A stretch of DNA of 55,564 nt from Solobacterium sp. (GCA_017941735.1 JAGAVW010000004.1:1-55564), one strand, 5' to 3'; shown: positions 40,917 through 49,950, counted from the first letter of the stretch. The notes: a model not told the origin generated them from the sequence alone. A program made the numbers and translations.

Positions 40917-42221
40917 TTATTGTGCTGCTAATTCATCTTCGATGAATTCAACGGCTGCATCTAAAGCTTCTTGAACTGGTGTTCCACCAGAAACTTCAGC
41001 CATGAGGTTTGTCATAGCTGTACGGATGATGTTGTTATCTGTAGCACTTGGTGCACCTGCAACATCCGCATTGAGGTATTCAAAGCTTTCATTTCCAGCA
41101 ACGAAATCTTTGTATGTTTGTGTTTCCATTGTTCTCTTGTAGAGTGCTGGATAGTTAACAGCTACACACCAACCAGCGTTAACTTCTGGAGTTGCGAAGT
41201 ATTCTGTGAATGCAGCAGCTGCTTTCACACGGTTTTCATCACCGTAATCAAAAATCATCATGCCACGGTTCCAAGCTGGTGCCCATTCAACTGCGCCACC
41301 TTGTGGAACGATACCGAAGCCGTGTTCTGGTCCATCAGCGATATAAGGAACGCCTGCAGCACTACCGATGAAGGAAGCGATTTGTTCGTTCTTATATGCA
41401 CTGGAGCAGTATCCATCATTCAAACCAGATACATCTGTGAATAAGCCTTCTTTGAATGCATCTTGGATCATTTGGAATTGCGCTGCAACTTCTGGAGTAT
41501 TGAAGAAAATTTCTTTGGTTTCTGGATCATACATCTTGTTTCCAGTTTGGAAAATTAATGTATTCGCAACGTCTGTTGTACTATCCATTGCGAAAGCACC
41601 TTCCATCTCTGGATGAGCTGCTTTAATCTTACGGCAGTTTTCAATTAATTCTGCCCAAGTTTGTGGAGCTGTTAAACCTAACTCATCATAGATGACTTTG
41701 TTGTAGAAGAAGATAGGTCCACTACTAACCATTGGTAAGTGGTGTAATTTTCCATCGACGAAGGATGTTGCTTCTTCTTTTACTTTTTCAGGTAGTTGTG
41801 CAATCGTATCTGCGCTGATATATTGCGATAAATCTACTACTTTGTTGTCTTCTACATAACGTGCAGCGGTAGAAGCATAGTCGAAATAGAGGTCTGGTCC
41901 ATTTCCAGCCATGACTGCTTGGTAAATCTTGTCTTGTAAACCATCACGTGGTTGACTTTCCGCAACAACCTCATATGCATCTTGCGAAGCGTTGAAGTCC
42001 GCAATTGCTTTTTCTAGGTATTCTTGTTGCGCATCAGTGTAAGAATGCCAAATGGTAACTGTTGCTTTTTCAGCTGGAGCTTCGGCAGCTGCGGTTGCTT
42101 CGGCAGCTGGTTCTGCTGTAGCTGGTGTTGTAGTTGCTGCGCCACCGTTATTTGCGTTATTGCATCCGGTTAAGCCTAACAACATTAAACCAGCTAGTGT
42201 AATACTAAAGATTTTTTTCAT
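40917..42221 (-). CDS. Extracellular sugar-binding lipoprotein (ABC importer)
   Basis: A 434-residue family 1 solute-binding protein. The signal peptide ends in lipobox LTGC (near residue 20), followed by an Ala/Thr/Glu/Pro linker (about 21-52). The mature domain opens with TVTIWHSYTDAQQEYLEKAI and contains GNGPDLYFDYASTAARYV. Homologues bind oligosaccharides or glycerol-3-phosphate. The GLTAPQTWAELIENC and GMMIFDYGD regions fit the UgpB-like group, but ligand identity is open. GGGAGAAGGAA precedes the ATG. The codons for the alanine-rich linker use more GC than elsewhere. Confidence 0.92.
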   Translation of the reverse strand: MKKIFSITLAGLMLLGLTGCNNANNGGAATTTPATAEPAAEATAAAEAPAEKATVTIWHSYTDAQQEYLEKAIADFNASQDAYEVVAESQPRDGLQDKIYQAVMAGNGPDLYFDYASTAARYVEDNKVVDLSQYISADTIAQLPEKVKEEATSFVDGKLHHLPMVSSGPIFFYNKVIYDELGLTAPQTWAELIENCRKIKAAHPEMEGAFAMDSTTDVANTLIFQTGNKMYDPETKEIFFNTPEVAAQFQMIQDAFKEGLFTDVSGLNDGYCSSAYKNEQIASFIGSAAGVPYIADGPEHGFGIVPQGGAVEWAPAWNRGMMIFDYGDENRVKAAAAFTEYFATPEVNAGWCVAVNYPALYKRTMETQTYKDFVAGNESFEYLNADVAGAPSATDNNIIRTAMTNLMAEVSGGTPVQEALDAAVEFIEDELAAQ

Positions 42222-42286
42222 TTCCTTCTCCCTTCTTAGTATTAACTATCGTCTATATTTTACTTCATTTTTCTTAAAAATACATA

Positions 42287-43702
42287 TCAAACTGCTTGAC
42301 CATCCAAGGTATAGCTTTTCGCATCTGTAATTTCTACATTCACGAGCTCCCCTGCTTGGATGTTTTCGCCTTTAAAATTCACAAGCTTATTTTCTTTACT
42401 ATAACCTGATAAAATAGCAAGATTCTTTTTGGATGGGCCTTCGCATAAGACTTCGAGTGTTTTCCCAACATAGGTTTCATTATTGGCCTTTGCATAAGAG
42501 CTGATACGCGCATTGAGCGTTTGTAGGCGTTCTTTTTTCACAGAAAGTGGGATATCATCCGGCATCTTTGCGGCTGGTGTACCTTCGCGTGGACTATATA
42601 CAAAGGTATATGCCAAATCAAATTTACAATGATCCACAAGTTTTAATGTATCTTCAAATTGTTCGTCCGTTTCTCCTGGAAAGCCAACAATAATATCTGT
42701 TGTAAAAGTAATCTCTGGAATACGCGCTTTTAAATCATCAAACAATTGGAAGTAATGTTCGATGGTATAACCGCGTCCCATGCGTCTTAAGATCTCATTA
42801 TTCCCACTTTGTACCGGTAAATGAAGAGACTTCATAATATTGGGATAATCACGCATGGCTTCAATGGTCGTCACGCTATAATCCTTTGGATGGGAAGTAT
42901 AAAAACGAATCCGATCGACTCCTGTTTTTGCGCAATCAATTAGTAAGTCGGTAAAGCCATCTTCAAGCTTTAAGTCTTTCCCATACGCATTCACATTTTG
43001 CCCAAGTAACGTGACTTCTTTTCCGCCTTGCGCTTGGAAGGTGCGAATTTCTTCAATGATATTCTCTTTTAAACGAGAACGCTCTCTTCCCCGTGTATAA
43101 GGAACAATACAATACGTACAAAACTTATTGCATCCATACATGATATTCACAAATGCTTTATAGGAAGAAGAACGCTCTACAGGTAAATTTTCAATAACCC
43201 CACCTGGTTTCGCTTCGACTTCGACGATGGTTTGTTTCTCTTCATAGACGCGTTGTAAAAGCTGTGGGAAGCGGTCGATATTATGGGTGCCAAAGATTAA
43301 ATCCACATAGGGATGTTTCTTGAGTAAACGTTCAATCACATTTTCTTCTTGGGCCATACATCCACATAAGGCAAAGATACGCCCAGGATGATTTTCCTTA
43401 TAAGATTTATAGGCACTGAGTTTTCCAAAGACATGTTCTTCTGCAGTTTGACGCACAGCACAGGTATTAAAAATCACCACATCTGCTTCTTCTATCTTAT
43501 CCACCTTTTGAAAGGACATCATTTCAAGCATTCCCGATAAGGTTTCCCCATCACGCACATTGGCTTGGCAACCATAGTTTAAAACACAATAGGTTTTCCC
43601 AATCCCTAACTGCATGAATTCTTCTTGAAAAAGAAACGAGTCGCGCTCAATTGTCCCGACGAGTGGTTGATTCTTAATGTGTACCGATATATTTTTATTC
43701 AT
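42287..43702 (-). CDS. miaB: tRNA-2-methylthio-N6-dimethylallyladenosine synthase MiaB
   Basis: A 471-residue radical SAM methylthiotransferase that adds the 2-methylthio group to i6A37 of tRNAs reading U-starting codons. The N-terminal cluster domain has LNYGCQANVRDGE, FNTCAVRQTAE and ALCGCMAQEE. The radical SAM motif is GCNKFCTYCIVPYTRGRERS near 190 and the C-terminal TRAM domain begins near 400. Residues before about 30 precede the conserved part. No Shine-Dalgarno sequence is present and the -10 box is 11 bases from the ATG, so the mRNA may have almost no leader. Confidence 0.93.
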   Translation of the reverse strand: MNKNISVHIKNQPLVGTIERDSFLFQEEFMQLGIGKTYCVLNYGCQANVRDGETLSGMLEMMSFQKVDKIEEADVVIFNTCAVRQTAEEHVFGKLSAYKSYKENHPGRIFALCGCMAQEENVIERLLKKHPYVDLIFGTHNIDRFPQLLQRVYEEKQTIVEVEAKPGGVIENLPVERSSSYKAFVNIMYGCNKFCTYCIVPYTRGRERSRLKENIIEEIRTFQAQGGKEVTLLGQNVNAYGKDLKLEDGFTDLLIDCAKTGVDRIRFYTSHPKDYSVTTIEAMRDYPNIMKSLHLPVQSGNNEILRRMGRGYTIEHYFQLFDDLKARIPEITFTTDIIVGFPGETDEQFEDTLKLVDHCKFDLAYTFVYSPREGTPAAKMPDDIPLSVKKERLQTLNARISSYAKANNETYVGKTLEVLCEGPSKKNLAILSGYSKENKLVNFKGENIQAGELVNVEITDAKSYTLDGQAV

Positions 43703-43713
43703 ACGTAACCGAT

Positions 43714-43741
43714 ATTATACTAAATCACCTATTGAATTCAA
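43714..43741 (-). promoter_or_regulatory. Promoter of miaB
   Basis: Minus-strand TTGAAT (43741-43736), a 16-base spacer and TATAAT (43719-43714). Transcription would start about five bases before the ATG at 43702. Confidence 0.7.
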
Positions 43742-43793
43742 ATAGTTCTTTTATTCACGCTTCTTCCTTCAGTGTTTTTAGTATCTTAAGCAT

Positions 43794-43990
43794 CTATTTT
43801 TTACTTTCTTTTTTGCCATATATCACCCAAGCTAAACAGACGGTAAAATATCTACCCCATAAATAAATCGTCGCATAAATCGGATATTGTTTAATTTCTG
43901 GATGATTCATGGATTCTGCGGTGATAAAGGAAGTCTTGGTAGGAATACGGGTCACATAATCGAGTAAGTTCCATCTGGAATGGGTATGCC
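43794..43990 (-). pseudogene. C-terminal remnant of an unidentified gene
   Basis: An open minus-strand frame of about 65 codons ends at the TAG at 43794. It has protein-like content (LLDYVTRIPTKTSFITAES, then an aromatic helix YATIYLWGRYFTVCLAWVIYG and a lysine-rich end). No start codon or ribosome site is at its upstream end, which runs into the SDR remnant, so the N-terminus appears deleted. I do not recognise the family. The frame stays open by chance to 44036 opposite the SDR codons, and the true boundary is uncertain. Confidence 0.45.
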
Positions 43991-44144
43991 AGTTGTATTC
44001 CTTAACAGCAACATGGCAAGCTTCATCTCTGGGGAATTATTGACGGTCGATTATGGTGTCATGAACGCAAAACAATATGGCTTTGCGGAAGGAATGAAAA
44101 TCACCTTTGAAATGATCCTCTCGCAATTCGCCGCAAAACAATAA
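43970..44144 (+). pseudogene. C-terminal fragment of a short-chain dehydrogenase/reductase
   Basis: A plus-strand frame of about 57 codons encodes MPVVFLNSNMASFISGELL, then TVDYGVMNAK and ends at the TAA at 44142-44144. This is the C-terminal signature of SDR enzymes (VxFLxSDxASFITGxxLxVDGG). The rest of the enzyme, including the TGxxxGxG and YxxxK sites, is absent, and an in-frame stop lies just upstream. It is a deletion remnant fused end to end with the minus-strand remnant. The interval 43742-43793 holds nothing else I can identify. Confidence 0.7.
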
Positions 44145-44162
44145 AAAAAGATAAAAAGAAGA

Positions 44163-44195
44163 TAAAAAAAGAAAGCCATTGTTGATACAATGGCT
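44163..44195 (-). terminator. Terminator of the ferredoxin gene
   Basis: AGCCATTGT and ACAATGGCT (44174-44195) form a strong stem followed on the minus strand by TTCTTTTTTT. It overlaps the first base of the stop codon. Confidence 0.88.
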
Positions 44196-44374
44196 TATTC
44201 TTTTGGACTAATTGCTGTAACTGGGCAAGTACCGATGCAAGATTGACAATCGATACATACATCTTCATTACACTCTGATTTTCCCTCTTCATCAAGAGAT
44301 AATGCAGTTACTGGGCAAGCGCCTACACATGCGCCACAGCCAATGCAAAGTTCCTTATCTACTACTACTGCCAT
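44195..44374 (-). CDS. 2[4Fe-4S] ferredoxin, 59 aa
   Basis: A small clostridial-type ferredoxin. The protein is MAVVVDKELCIGCGACVGAC followed by PVTALSLDEEGK, then a second cluster motif CIDCQSCIGTCPVTAI. Eight cysteines in two CxxCxxCxxxCP motifs bind two [4Fe-4S] clusters for low-potential electron transfer in the cytosol. Ribosome site AGGAGG lies eight bases upstream of the ATG at 44374. It has its own promoter and terminator, so it is a single-gene unit between ymdB and the remnants. Confidence 0.95.
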   Translation of the reverse strand: MAVVVDKELCIGCGACVGACPVTALSLDEEGKSECNEDVCIDCQSCIGTCPVTAISPKE

Positions 44375-44396
44375 ATTGATGTTTCCTCCTATTCGT

Positions 44397-44424
44397 ATTA
44401 TAGCACTCCTCGTTCATAGTTCAA
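44397..44424 (-). promoter_or_regulatory. Promoter of the ferredoxin gene
   Basis: Minus-strand TTGAAC (44424-44419), a 16-base spacer and TATAAT (44402-44397). It overlaps the end of ymdB. Confidence 0.7.
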
Positions 44425-45197
44425 ATTTCTGGTCGTTCTTGGATGCGGAAGATGTTCGTTGCGCGACCTGTCTTTTCATCGATTTGGATTAAGCACCCGC
44501 ATAAGATGCTTGGTCCTTCCGCTGGGGTAAAGTGGGTTACTTCATGCCCCACATTACGGCGCAACACTTCTTCCACACTACGACCTAAAATACTATCATA
44601 GACTCCACACATACCTACATCGCTAATATATGCACAACCATTAAACACTCTTTCATCTGCGGTTTGCACATGGGTGTGGGTCCCAATCAAGGCACAGATG
44701 TCTTGATGGAAGACATGTAAGAAAATCTCCTTTTCACTTGTTGTTTCCGCATGGAAATCCACAAGGATGCAATCGGCATCAATTTCCTCTAATAATGCCC
44801 GCATCGCTTCAATTGGAGATCCACTTGCGCAATCCATAAATACTTCTCCAAGTAAATTAACGATGGCGAGTTTCTTTCCACATACTTCTTTGATGCAATA
44901 AGGTTTCCCAATTTCTTTCGGCTCCAAATTCATGGGTCGAACCATATTGGGACAATCTTCCATCACTTCTTTGATTTCCCCTTTTGAAAACGCGTGATTT
45001 CCTAAAGTAATGACATCCACCCCCGCGTCCATAAAAGATTGGTAAATCTTTTTGGTGATGCCTTTGCCATGGGCAGAATTCTCCGCATTGACAATAGTAA
45101 AATCCACTTCATATTGTTCTTTTAAATGAGGTAGTTTTTCTAATACAATTTGACGTCCACTTTTGGCGACCACATCGCCAAGGAATAAAATATTCAT
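44421..45197 (-). CDS. ymdB: TIGR00282 family metallophosphoesterase (YmdB)
   Basis: A 258-residue calcineurin-like phosphoesterase of the YmdB family. B. subtilis YmdB hydrolyses 2',3'- and 3',5'-cyclic nucleotides and affects biofilm and late-growth choices. Metal motifs are MNILFLGDVVAKSGRQ, VNAENSAHGKG, ITLGNHAFSKGE, VDFHAETTSEKE and LIGTHTHVQTADE. The ATG shares one base with the rny stop codon, the same rny-ymdB order as in B. subtilis, so the two are cotranslated. Confidence 0.94.
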   Translation of the reverse strand: MNILFLGDVVAKSGRQIVLEKLPHLKEQYEVDFTIVNAENSAHGKGITKKIYQSFMDAGVDVITLGNHAFSKGEIKEVMEDCPNMVRPMNLEPKEIGKPYCIKEVCGKKLAIVNLLGEVFMDCASGSPIEAMRALLEEIDADCILVDFHAETTSEKEIFLHVFHQDICALIGTHTHVQTADERVFNGCAYISDVGMCGVYDSILGRSVEEVLRRNVGHEVTHFTPAEGPSILCGCLIQIDEKTGRATNIFRIQERPEI

Positions 45198-46750
45198 TAC
45201 TGCGCTAATTCTTGTACACGGACTTCACGAATCAGTGTGACTTTAATTTGACCTGGATAAGTCAATTCATTTTCAATCTTATCACGGATATCATGGGCAA
45301 CCTTCACCATGGTTTCATCATCCACACGTTCTGGTTGAACCATAACCCGGATTTCACGACCTGCTTGAATCGCATAGGCTTTATCTACGCCATCAAAGCT
45401 TGTCGCAATCTTTTCGAGGTTTTCTAAACGCTCAATATAGTTTTCCATTGACTCATAACGAGAACCTGGACGTGCTGCACTTAAGGTATCAGCTGCACTT
45501 ACCAAGACAGAGATAATATCTGTTGGTGCGGTATCGCCATGATGAGATTCAATGGAATTGATGACAATTGGGTTTTCGTTATACTTCTTCGCAATTCTAG
45601 CCCCAAGCTCTACGTGGCTTCCTTCTTGTTCGAAGTCCACTGCTTTACCAATGTCATGGAGTAAACCAGCACGTTTCGCTAAACTTTGATTTAAGCCTAG
45701 TTCGGCAGCCATGATGCCCGCAAACGTTGCAACTTCAATGGAATGCTCTAAGACATTTTGGCCATAACTGTAACGATAACGTAAACGACCTAAGAGTTTG
45801 ATTAAATCTTTGTTCATACGCCCAATCCCAAGTTTGAAGACAGCTTCATCTCCATATTTTTGGGTGGATTCATCTAATTCTCTTGTGACCTTTTCAACCA
45901 CTTCTTCAATACGACCTGGTTGAATACGTCCATCTTTCATTAATACTTCTAAAGAACGCTTCGCAATTTCACGGCGAATGGGATCAAAACAAGATACGGT
46001 AATCACATCTGGTGTATCATCAATAATCAAATCTACACCGGTTGCTTGTTCAATGGCCTTGATATTACGACCTTCCCGGCCAATGATACGGCCCTTCATA
46101 TCTTCATTTGGTAAAGACACGACACTAACCGTACGTTCAATGACTTCATCTTGTGCATAACGCTCAATTGCATTGGCAATAATGTTGCGTGCACTCATCG
46201 CTGCTTTTTCTTCGGCAATTTCATCTTGTTCACGTAAATAAGCCGCAATTTCCTTTTCGGATTTCTTTTCAATTGCTTCCATCAATTCGGCTTTTGCATC
46301 TTCACGCGAAAGATTTGCCACTTTTTCTAAAACATCGATTTGATGATCTATTTTTTGCTGCAATTCTGTTTCCATTTTGTTCAGATTTGCTAGTTTTTCT
46401 TCGGCGACTCTGGAAACTTCGTCCATCTTTTTTTCTTTAGCGACTAGATTTTCTTCACGGAAAGTCAAGCTATCCTCTTTACGAAGTAGCTTGTTTTCAG
46501 CTTGTTGAATTTTGTTGCGTTGCTCTTTTAATTCTTTTTCCGCTTGCAGTTTTAACTCATACTGCTGTTGTTTTCCGTCTAGTGTGGCTTGACGAACGAT
46601 ATTCTCAGCCTTTGCTTTCGATTCTTTTAGGATTGCTTGGGCTTCACGTTTCGATTGACTAAGCCCAGTCTTTCCCGCAATCATCATAAAGATTACTCCG
46701 ATTACAATACCAACAATACCAGTCAAAATGGGAATCATTATGTTATTCAT
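45197..46750 (-). CDS. rny: Ribonuclease Y
   Basis: A 517-residue membrane-anchored endoribonuclease that starts bulk mRNA decay. One N-terminal helix (about 4-24) is followed by a long coiled coil (30-200) rich in Lys, Glu and Gln. The KH domain has GRIIGREGRNIKAIEQATG near 220, and the HD domain has AGLLHDIGKAVDFE near 360 with ESHHGDTAP. The metal-binding His-Asp pair is intact. In contrast to the degenerate RNase J protein in this window, this enzyme looks active. Confidence 0.96.
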   Translation of the reverse strand: MNNIMIPILTGIVGIVIGVIFMMIAGKTGLSQSKREAQAILKESKAKAENIVRQATLDGKQQQYELKLQAEKELKEQRNKIQQAENKLLRKEDSLTFREENLVAKEKKMDEVSRVAEEKLANLNKMETELQQKIDHQIDVLEKVANLSREDAKAELMEAIEKKSEKEIAAYLREQDEIAEEKAAMSARNIIANAIERYAQDEVIERTVSVVSLPNEDMKGRIIGREGRNIKAIEQATGVDLIIDDTPDVITVSCFDPIRREIAKRSLEVLMKDGRIQPGRIEEVVEKVTRELDESTQKYGDEAVFKLGIGRMNKDLIKLLGRLRYRYSYGQNVLEHSIEVATFAGIMAAELGLNQSLAKRAGLLHDIGKAVDFEQEGSHVELGARIAKKYNENPIVINSIESHHGDTAPTDIISVLVSAADTLSAARPGSRYESMENYIERLENLEKIATSFDGVDKAYAIQAGREIRVMVQPERVDDETMVKVAHDIRDKIENELTYPGQIKVTLIREVRVQELAQ

Positions 46751-46800
46751 AACAATACCTCCATTTTTATAACTTTATTAATTTGGATTTCTCCACAGGT

Positions 46801-46829
46801 ATTATACCCTAAATGCCCTGTTTTCACAA
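46801..46829 (-). promoter_or_regulatory. Promoter of rny-ymdB
   Basis: Minus-strand TTGTGA (46829-46824), a 17-base spacer and TATAAT (46806-46801), about 45 bases before the rny start, which has ATGGAGG as ribosome site. Confidence 0.8.
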
Positions 46830-46841
46830 AGCTAACTTTTG

Positions 46842-46868
46842 AAAAGAAAAATCCAGAAAATCTGGATT
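46842..46868 (-). terminator. Terminator of recA
   Basis: AATCCAGA and TCTGGATT (46850-46857 with 46861-46868) form an 8-bp stem followed on the minus strand by TTTCTTTTC. It overlaps the recA stop codon. Confidence 0.8.
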
Positions 46869-47913
46869 ATTCTGCTTCACTTTCGGTTTTTTCTGGGGTG
46901 GCAAATAGTTTTTCTTTTACCGCATTTGTCACTTCTTCATCCACTTCTGGATTGTTTTTGAGATACTCTCTTACCGCCATAATACCTTGGCCAATCTTCT
47001 CTCCTTTATAAGAGAACCAAGCCCCTGCTTTATCGATAATTTCATTTTCCACTGCTAAGTTAATAACTTCATCAAGATGGGAAATGCCTTCCCCAAAGAT
47101 GATATTGACGGTTGCGGTCTTAAATGGAGGTGCCACTTTGTTTTTGACAACTTTAATTTTGGTCACATTTCCAATCGCATCTGCTCCATTTTTAATGGTT
47201 TCGCCTTTCCGTACATCCAAACGAACCGACGAATAGAATTTCAATGCACGACCACCTGGCGTTGTTTCAGGATTTCCAAACATGATACCCACTTTTTCAC
47301 GCAATTGGTTGATAAAGATGGCGGTACAATTGGAACGATTCATAACGCCCGCAAGTTTACGCATCGCTTTTGACATTAAGCGTGCTTGTAAACCAACCGA
47401 AGCATCTCCCATTTCCCCATCTAACTCTGCTTGTGGGACAAGTGCTGCCACGGAGTCAATGACAATTAAGTCAATGGCACCTGATTTAATTAACACTTCT
47501 GTGATTTCTAATGCTTGTTCGCCAGAATCCGGTTGCGAAAGGATGAGTTCATCAATATCGACCCCTAAATTCTTCGCATACACTGGGTCAATCGCATTTT
47601 CGGCATCGATAAACGCACATCGGCCCCCTGCTTTTTGACATTCCGCAATCGCATGTAGCGCAAGGGTTGTTTTACCAGAAGATTCGGGTCCATAGATTTC
47701 AATGATTCTCCCTTTTGGATAACCCCCAATGCCTAGCGCTGCATCTAAGGTCATACTTCCGGTAGGAATCGCATCGACCGATACTTCTGCCCGATCCCCA
47801 AGGCGCATAATGCTCCCTTTTCCGTATTCTTTTTCGATTGCTTTTAAGGCATCGGCCAAGAGTTGATCTTTTTTACTATCTTTTTCAACGACTTTTTCTT
47901 TTTCACTTGCCAT
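46867..47913 (-). CDS. recA: Recombinase RecA
   Basis: A 348-residue recombinase for strand exchange and SOS induction. Walker A is [14 protein letters not shown] near 70, Walker B is [12 protein letters not shown], loop L1 includes [19 protein letters not shown] and loop L2 follows [21 protein letters not shown] (in two parts). The acidic C-terminus ends [11 protein letters not shown] see no LexA box in the short upstream gap. Confidence 0.97.
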   Translation of the reverse strand: MASEKEKVVEKDSKKDQLLADALKAIEKEYGKGSIMRLGDRAEVSVDAIPTGSMTLDAALGIGGYPKGRIIEIYGPESSGKTTLALHAIAECQKAGGRCAFIDAENAIDPVYAKNLGVDIDELILSQPDSGEQALEITEVLIKSGAIDLIVIDSVAALVPQAELDGEMGDASVGLQARLMSKAMRKLAGVMNRSNCTAIFINQLREKVGIMFGNPETTPGGRALKFYSSVRLDVRKGETIKNGADAIGNVTKIKVVKNKVAPPFKTATVNIIFGEGISHLDEVINLAVENEIIDKAGAWFSYKGEKIGQGIMAVREYLKNNPEVDEEVTNAVKEKLFATPEKTESEAE

Positions 47914-47966
47914 AATGCTTCCTTCTCCTTCTCACTTATTCCTTCGCATTTTGGAAGGGTTTCCTA

Positions 47967-48560
47967 CTATTTACTTTCGAAAATATCTCCTTTTAATTGA
48001 TTGAAATAAGAAATTCCACTTGCTAAACTCACAAAGCTGGAAAACCAGACCATGATGAGTGTAACTGGTAAACGCCATAATTCAAATGGCAAATTATTTA
48101 ATAAGATAAGCGCAACCGTCACCATTTGTAAGACGGTCTTTAATTTCCCCATCATTTGTGCAGAAACGACTTTTCCATTACTTGCGGCTACCATGCGACA
48201 ACCATCCACAACAATATCCCGACAAATCATAATGATGACAGGGACGACAGGAATGAGGCCACGTGATACGAATAAGAGAAACATCGTTGTTGTTAACATC
48301 TTATCCGCTAACGGATCCGCAAATTTCCCGAAGGTTGTCATGAGATTGTGCTTACGTGCAATCATCCCATCCAACATATCGGTAAAAGCAGCCAACGCAT
48401 AAATTGCTAAGCACACAAGATTCACCACCGATATCGAAATCGTTCCAACCATAAATACCCGTGGTTCAATATTGAATTGTGCATAAGGAAAAATGTAAAT
48501 CAATACAATGAGTGGAATCAATACAATTCGTAAAATCGTTAATCTATTTGGTAAATTCAT
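47967..48560 (-). CDS. pgsA: CDP-diacylglycerol-glycerol-3-phosphate 3-phosphatidyltransferase
   Basis: A 197-residue membrane enzyme making phosphatidylglycerolphosphate. The CDP-alcohol transferase motif D-G-x2-A-R-x8-G-x3-D-x3-D appears as DMLDGMIARKHNLMTTFGKFADPLADKML (two parts, near residue 62). About five to six helices are present. The pgsA-recA order, without cinA, is common in Bacillota. Confidence 0.95.
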   Translation of the reverse strand: MNLPNRLTILRIVLIPLIVLIYIFPYAQFNIEPRVFMVGTISISVVNLVCLAIYALAAFTDMLDGMIARKHNLMTTFGKFADPLADKMLTTTMFLLFVSRGLIPVVPVIIMICRDIVVDGCRMVAASNGKVVSAQMMGKLKTVLQMVTVALILLNNLPFELWRLPVTLIMVWFSSFVSLASGISYFNQLKGDIFESK

Positions 48561-48600
48561 ATAAAAACTCCGTTAAAAATTATATCATATTTTCCCTTGC

Positions 48601-49116
48601 TTATTGCCAAAAATACCGTGTTTCAATGATGCCAGTTTGAATCATTAAGATAACCGCAAACACAAACACCAAGAAAAGTAAAACTAAAACAATTAACACA
48701 ATCTGAGCCCGTTCTTCTTTCACATTAAAGAATTGAAAAATTAAGACACCCACAATGCCCCCAAGACAATTAAATAAAACATCGGTAATATCACTAATGC
48801 CTACGGCTAAAGCATATTGGGCAAGTTCTAACGTTACACTAACAACGAAAAAGATCAGCACATAGTGATACCATTTGAATTCAGGAAAATAATAGGACGC
48901 AAAAAAGCCAAGTGGTAAAAACGCAAAAACATTGGCCAGTATTTCAACCATATCAATGCGCCCATTCACAAAGATGGATCCCGCAAACGGAATGAGGTTG
49001 ATATTGCGATGATGTTCAATTACTTGGAATGGCAATTGCCCTTTAAATAAAATGGTCCAAATCAGAACCATAATATAAATCCAAAACAAACCTTTCGTTA
49101 CGGAATCTTTTGTCAT
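48601..49116 (-). CDS. VanZ family protein
   Basis: A 171-residue membrane protein with five hydrophobic helices. The VanZ pattern is visible in HRNINLIPFAGSI, NVFAFLPLGFFASYYFPEF and DITDVLFNCLGGIVGVLIFQFF. VanZ proteins give low-level teicoplanin resistance in some strains but are mostly uncharacterised. The true start is ATG 49116 (MTKDSV); a longer frame would run back into RNase P RNA. TATAAT ends seven bases before this ATG, suggesting a nearly leaderless transcript. Confidence 0.85.
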   Translation of the reverse strand: MTKDSVTKGLFWIYIMVLIWTILFKGQLPFQVIEHHRNINLIPFAGSIFVNGRIDMVEILANVFAFLPLGFFASYYFPEFKWYHYVLIFFVVSVTLELAQYALAVGISDITDVLFNCLGGIVGVLIFQFFNVKEERAQIVLIVLVLLFLVFVFAVILMIQTGIIETRYFWQ

Positions 49117-49132
49117 AGTCCTCATTATAACG

Positions 49133-49160
49133 TAAAAAGAAACATCCGTAGATGTTTCTT
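49133..49160 (-). terminator. Terminator of rnpB
   Basis: A 10-bp stem (49137-49146 with 49151-49160) with loop TACG is followed on the minus strand by TTTTTACG. Confidence 0.88.
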
Positions 49161-49162
49161 TA

Positions 49163-49507
49163 TTCGACACACTCTGTAAGCCATGTTCTGTCCTTTGTAA
49201 ACAAAGTGGCAGCCATTTATCTGTATTTCTACCCTTCCTTAACTTCATTTCGCCTTGGAAGATTCTCCTACCAAATTTGGATTTCTCGCTTGCGGGGTTT
49301 ATCGCGTTCCACTGCATGGTTTCCCATACACTTCGTCACTGTGACACCTTAAGGCCTTCAACCATGGGTTACCCTTTAGGTTTTAGCACCGCCGTCAGCT
49401 TTCGCTGCCCAGTCTTATTGATTCGGCTGGCACAAACACTACTACCATCGCAGGTAGTGCGAGCATGGACTTTCCTCTAACATTACGTCAGCGACTGCCC
49501 GAGTGTT
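49163..49507 (-). ncRNA. rnpB: RNase P RNA, Bacillus-type (class B)
   Basis: The catalytic RNA that matures tRNA 5' ends. On the minus strand the conserved 5' block AGAGGAAAGTCCATGCTCGC and the 3' block ACAGAACATGGCTTACAGAG are present. P1 pairs ACACTC with GAGTGTGT, and GGGTAACCCATGG and GTGACGAAGTGTATGGGAAA fill the core. The end points are estimated from P1. It starts at or inside the stop codon of gpsB, an arrangement common in Bacillota. Confidence 0.95.
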
Positions 49508-49847
49508 ATTCTTTCCCTTTTCGTAATTCGATTACTTCTTCTTCTAAACGAGATAAACGTTTAAGAATATCCACATTACTTGCGCCTTGCGCAGCAGGTG
49601 TGGGATTTGCTTCTAGGGCTCTTGTCTTTCCTTCTACTTCGATGAGTTTTGCGCGTAAAGACGCATTCGTACGTTCTAATTCCGCAATTTTTTGATTCAA
49701 CTCACTCGTTATATCTTGATAGGTTTGATAATCTTGGATAATCAAATCTAAGAATGCATCGACTTCGGAAGGATTATAACCCTTAAAATCGACATTAAAT
49801 TCTTTATCATAAATTGTTTGTAAATCTAGATTCACTTTCCCCGCCAT
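49506..49847 (-). CDS. gpsB: Cell-cycle protein GpsB (DivIVA family)
   Basis: A 113-residue DivIVA-like coiled-coil protein linking division and side-wall synthesis by recruiting class A PBPs. The N-terminal lipid- and PBP-binding motif is FNVDFKGYNPSEVDAFLD near residue 18, then a coiled coil to about 70, an Ala/Pro linker and a C-terminal trimerising helix (VDILKRLSRLEEEVIELRKG). Start at 49847, ten bases after AAAAGGAG. RNase P RNA follows, and a PBP1A gene lies divergently 670 bases away. Confidence 0.92.
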   Translation of the reverse strand: MAGKVNLDLQTIYDKEFNVDFKGYNPSEVDAFLDLIIQDYQTYQDITSELNQKIAELERTNASLRAKLIEVEGKTRALEANPTPAAQGASNVDILKRLSRLEEEVIELRKGKE

Positions 49848-49950
49848 AAAAATCACGCTCCTTTTTTTATTATACAAAGACACATTGGAAAATCAACATC
49901 TCTTCCTTATTTATTGCAAGAATTGTATAATAACGTTTGGTGATTCATTG

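Noticed and set aside
43991..44036. Minus-strand continuation of the unidentified remnant into the SDR region
   Set aside because: The plus strand here clearly encodes the SDR signature, so the antisense opening is probably fortuitous.
44101..44295. 64-residue minus-strand frame with a hydrophobic end
   Set aside because: It is out of frame with the ferredoxin gene, which has a ribosome site, eight cluster cysteines and a terminator; the hydrophobic part is translated terminator T-runs.
48601..49317. Long 238-residue version of the VanZ protein starting at 49317
   Set aside because: Its first 67 residues would be encoded by RNase P RNA and its terminator. The VanZ family part starts at 49116.
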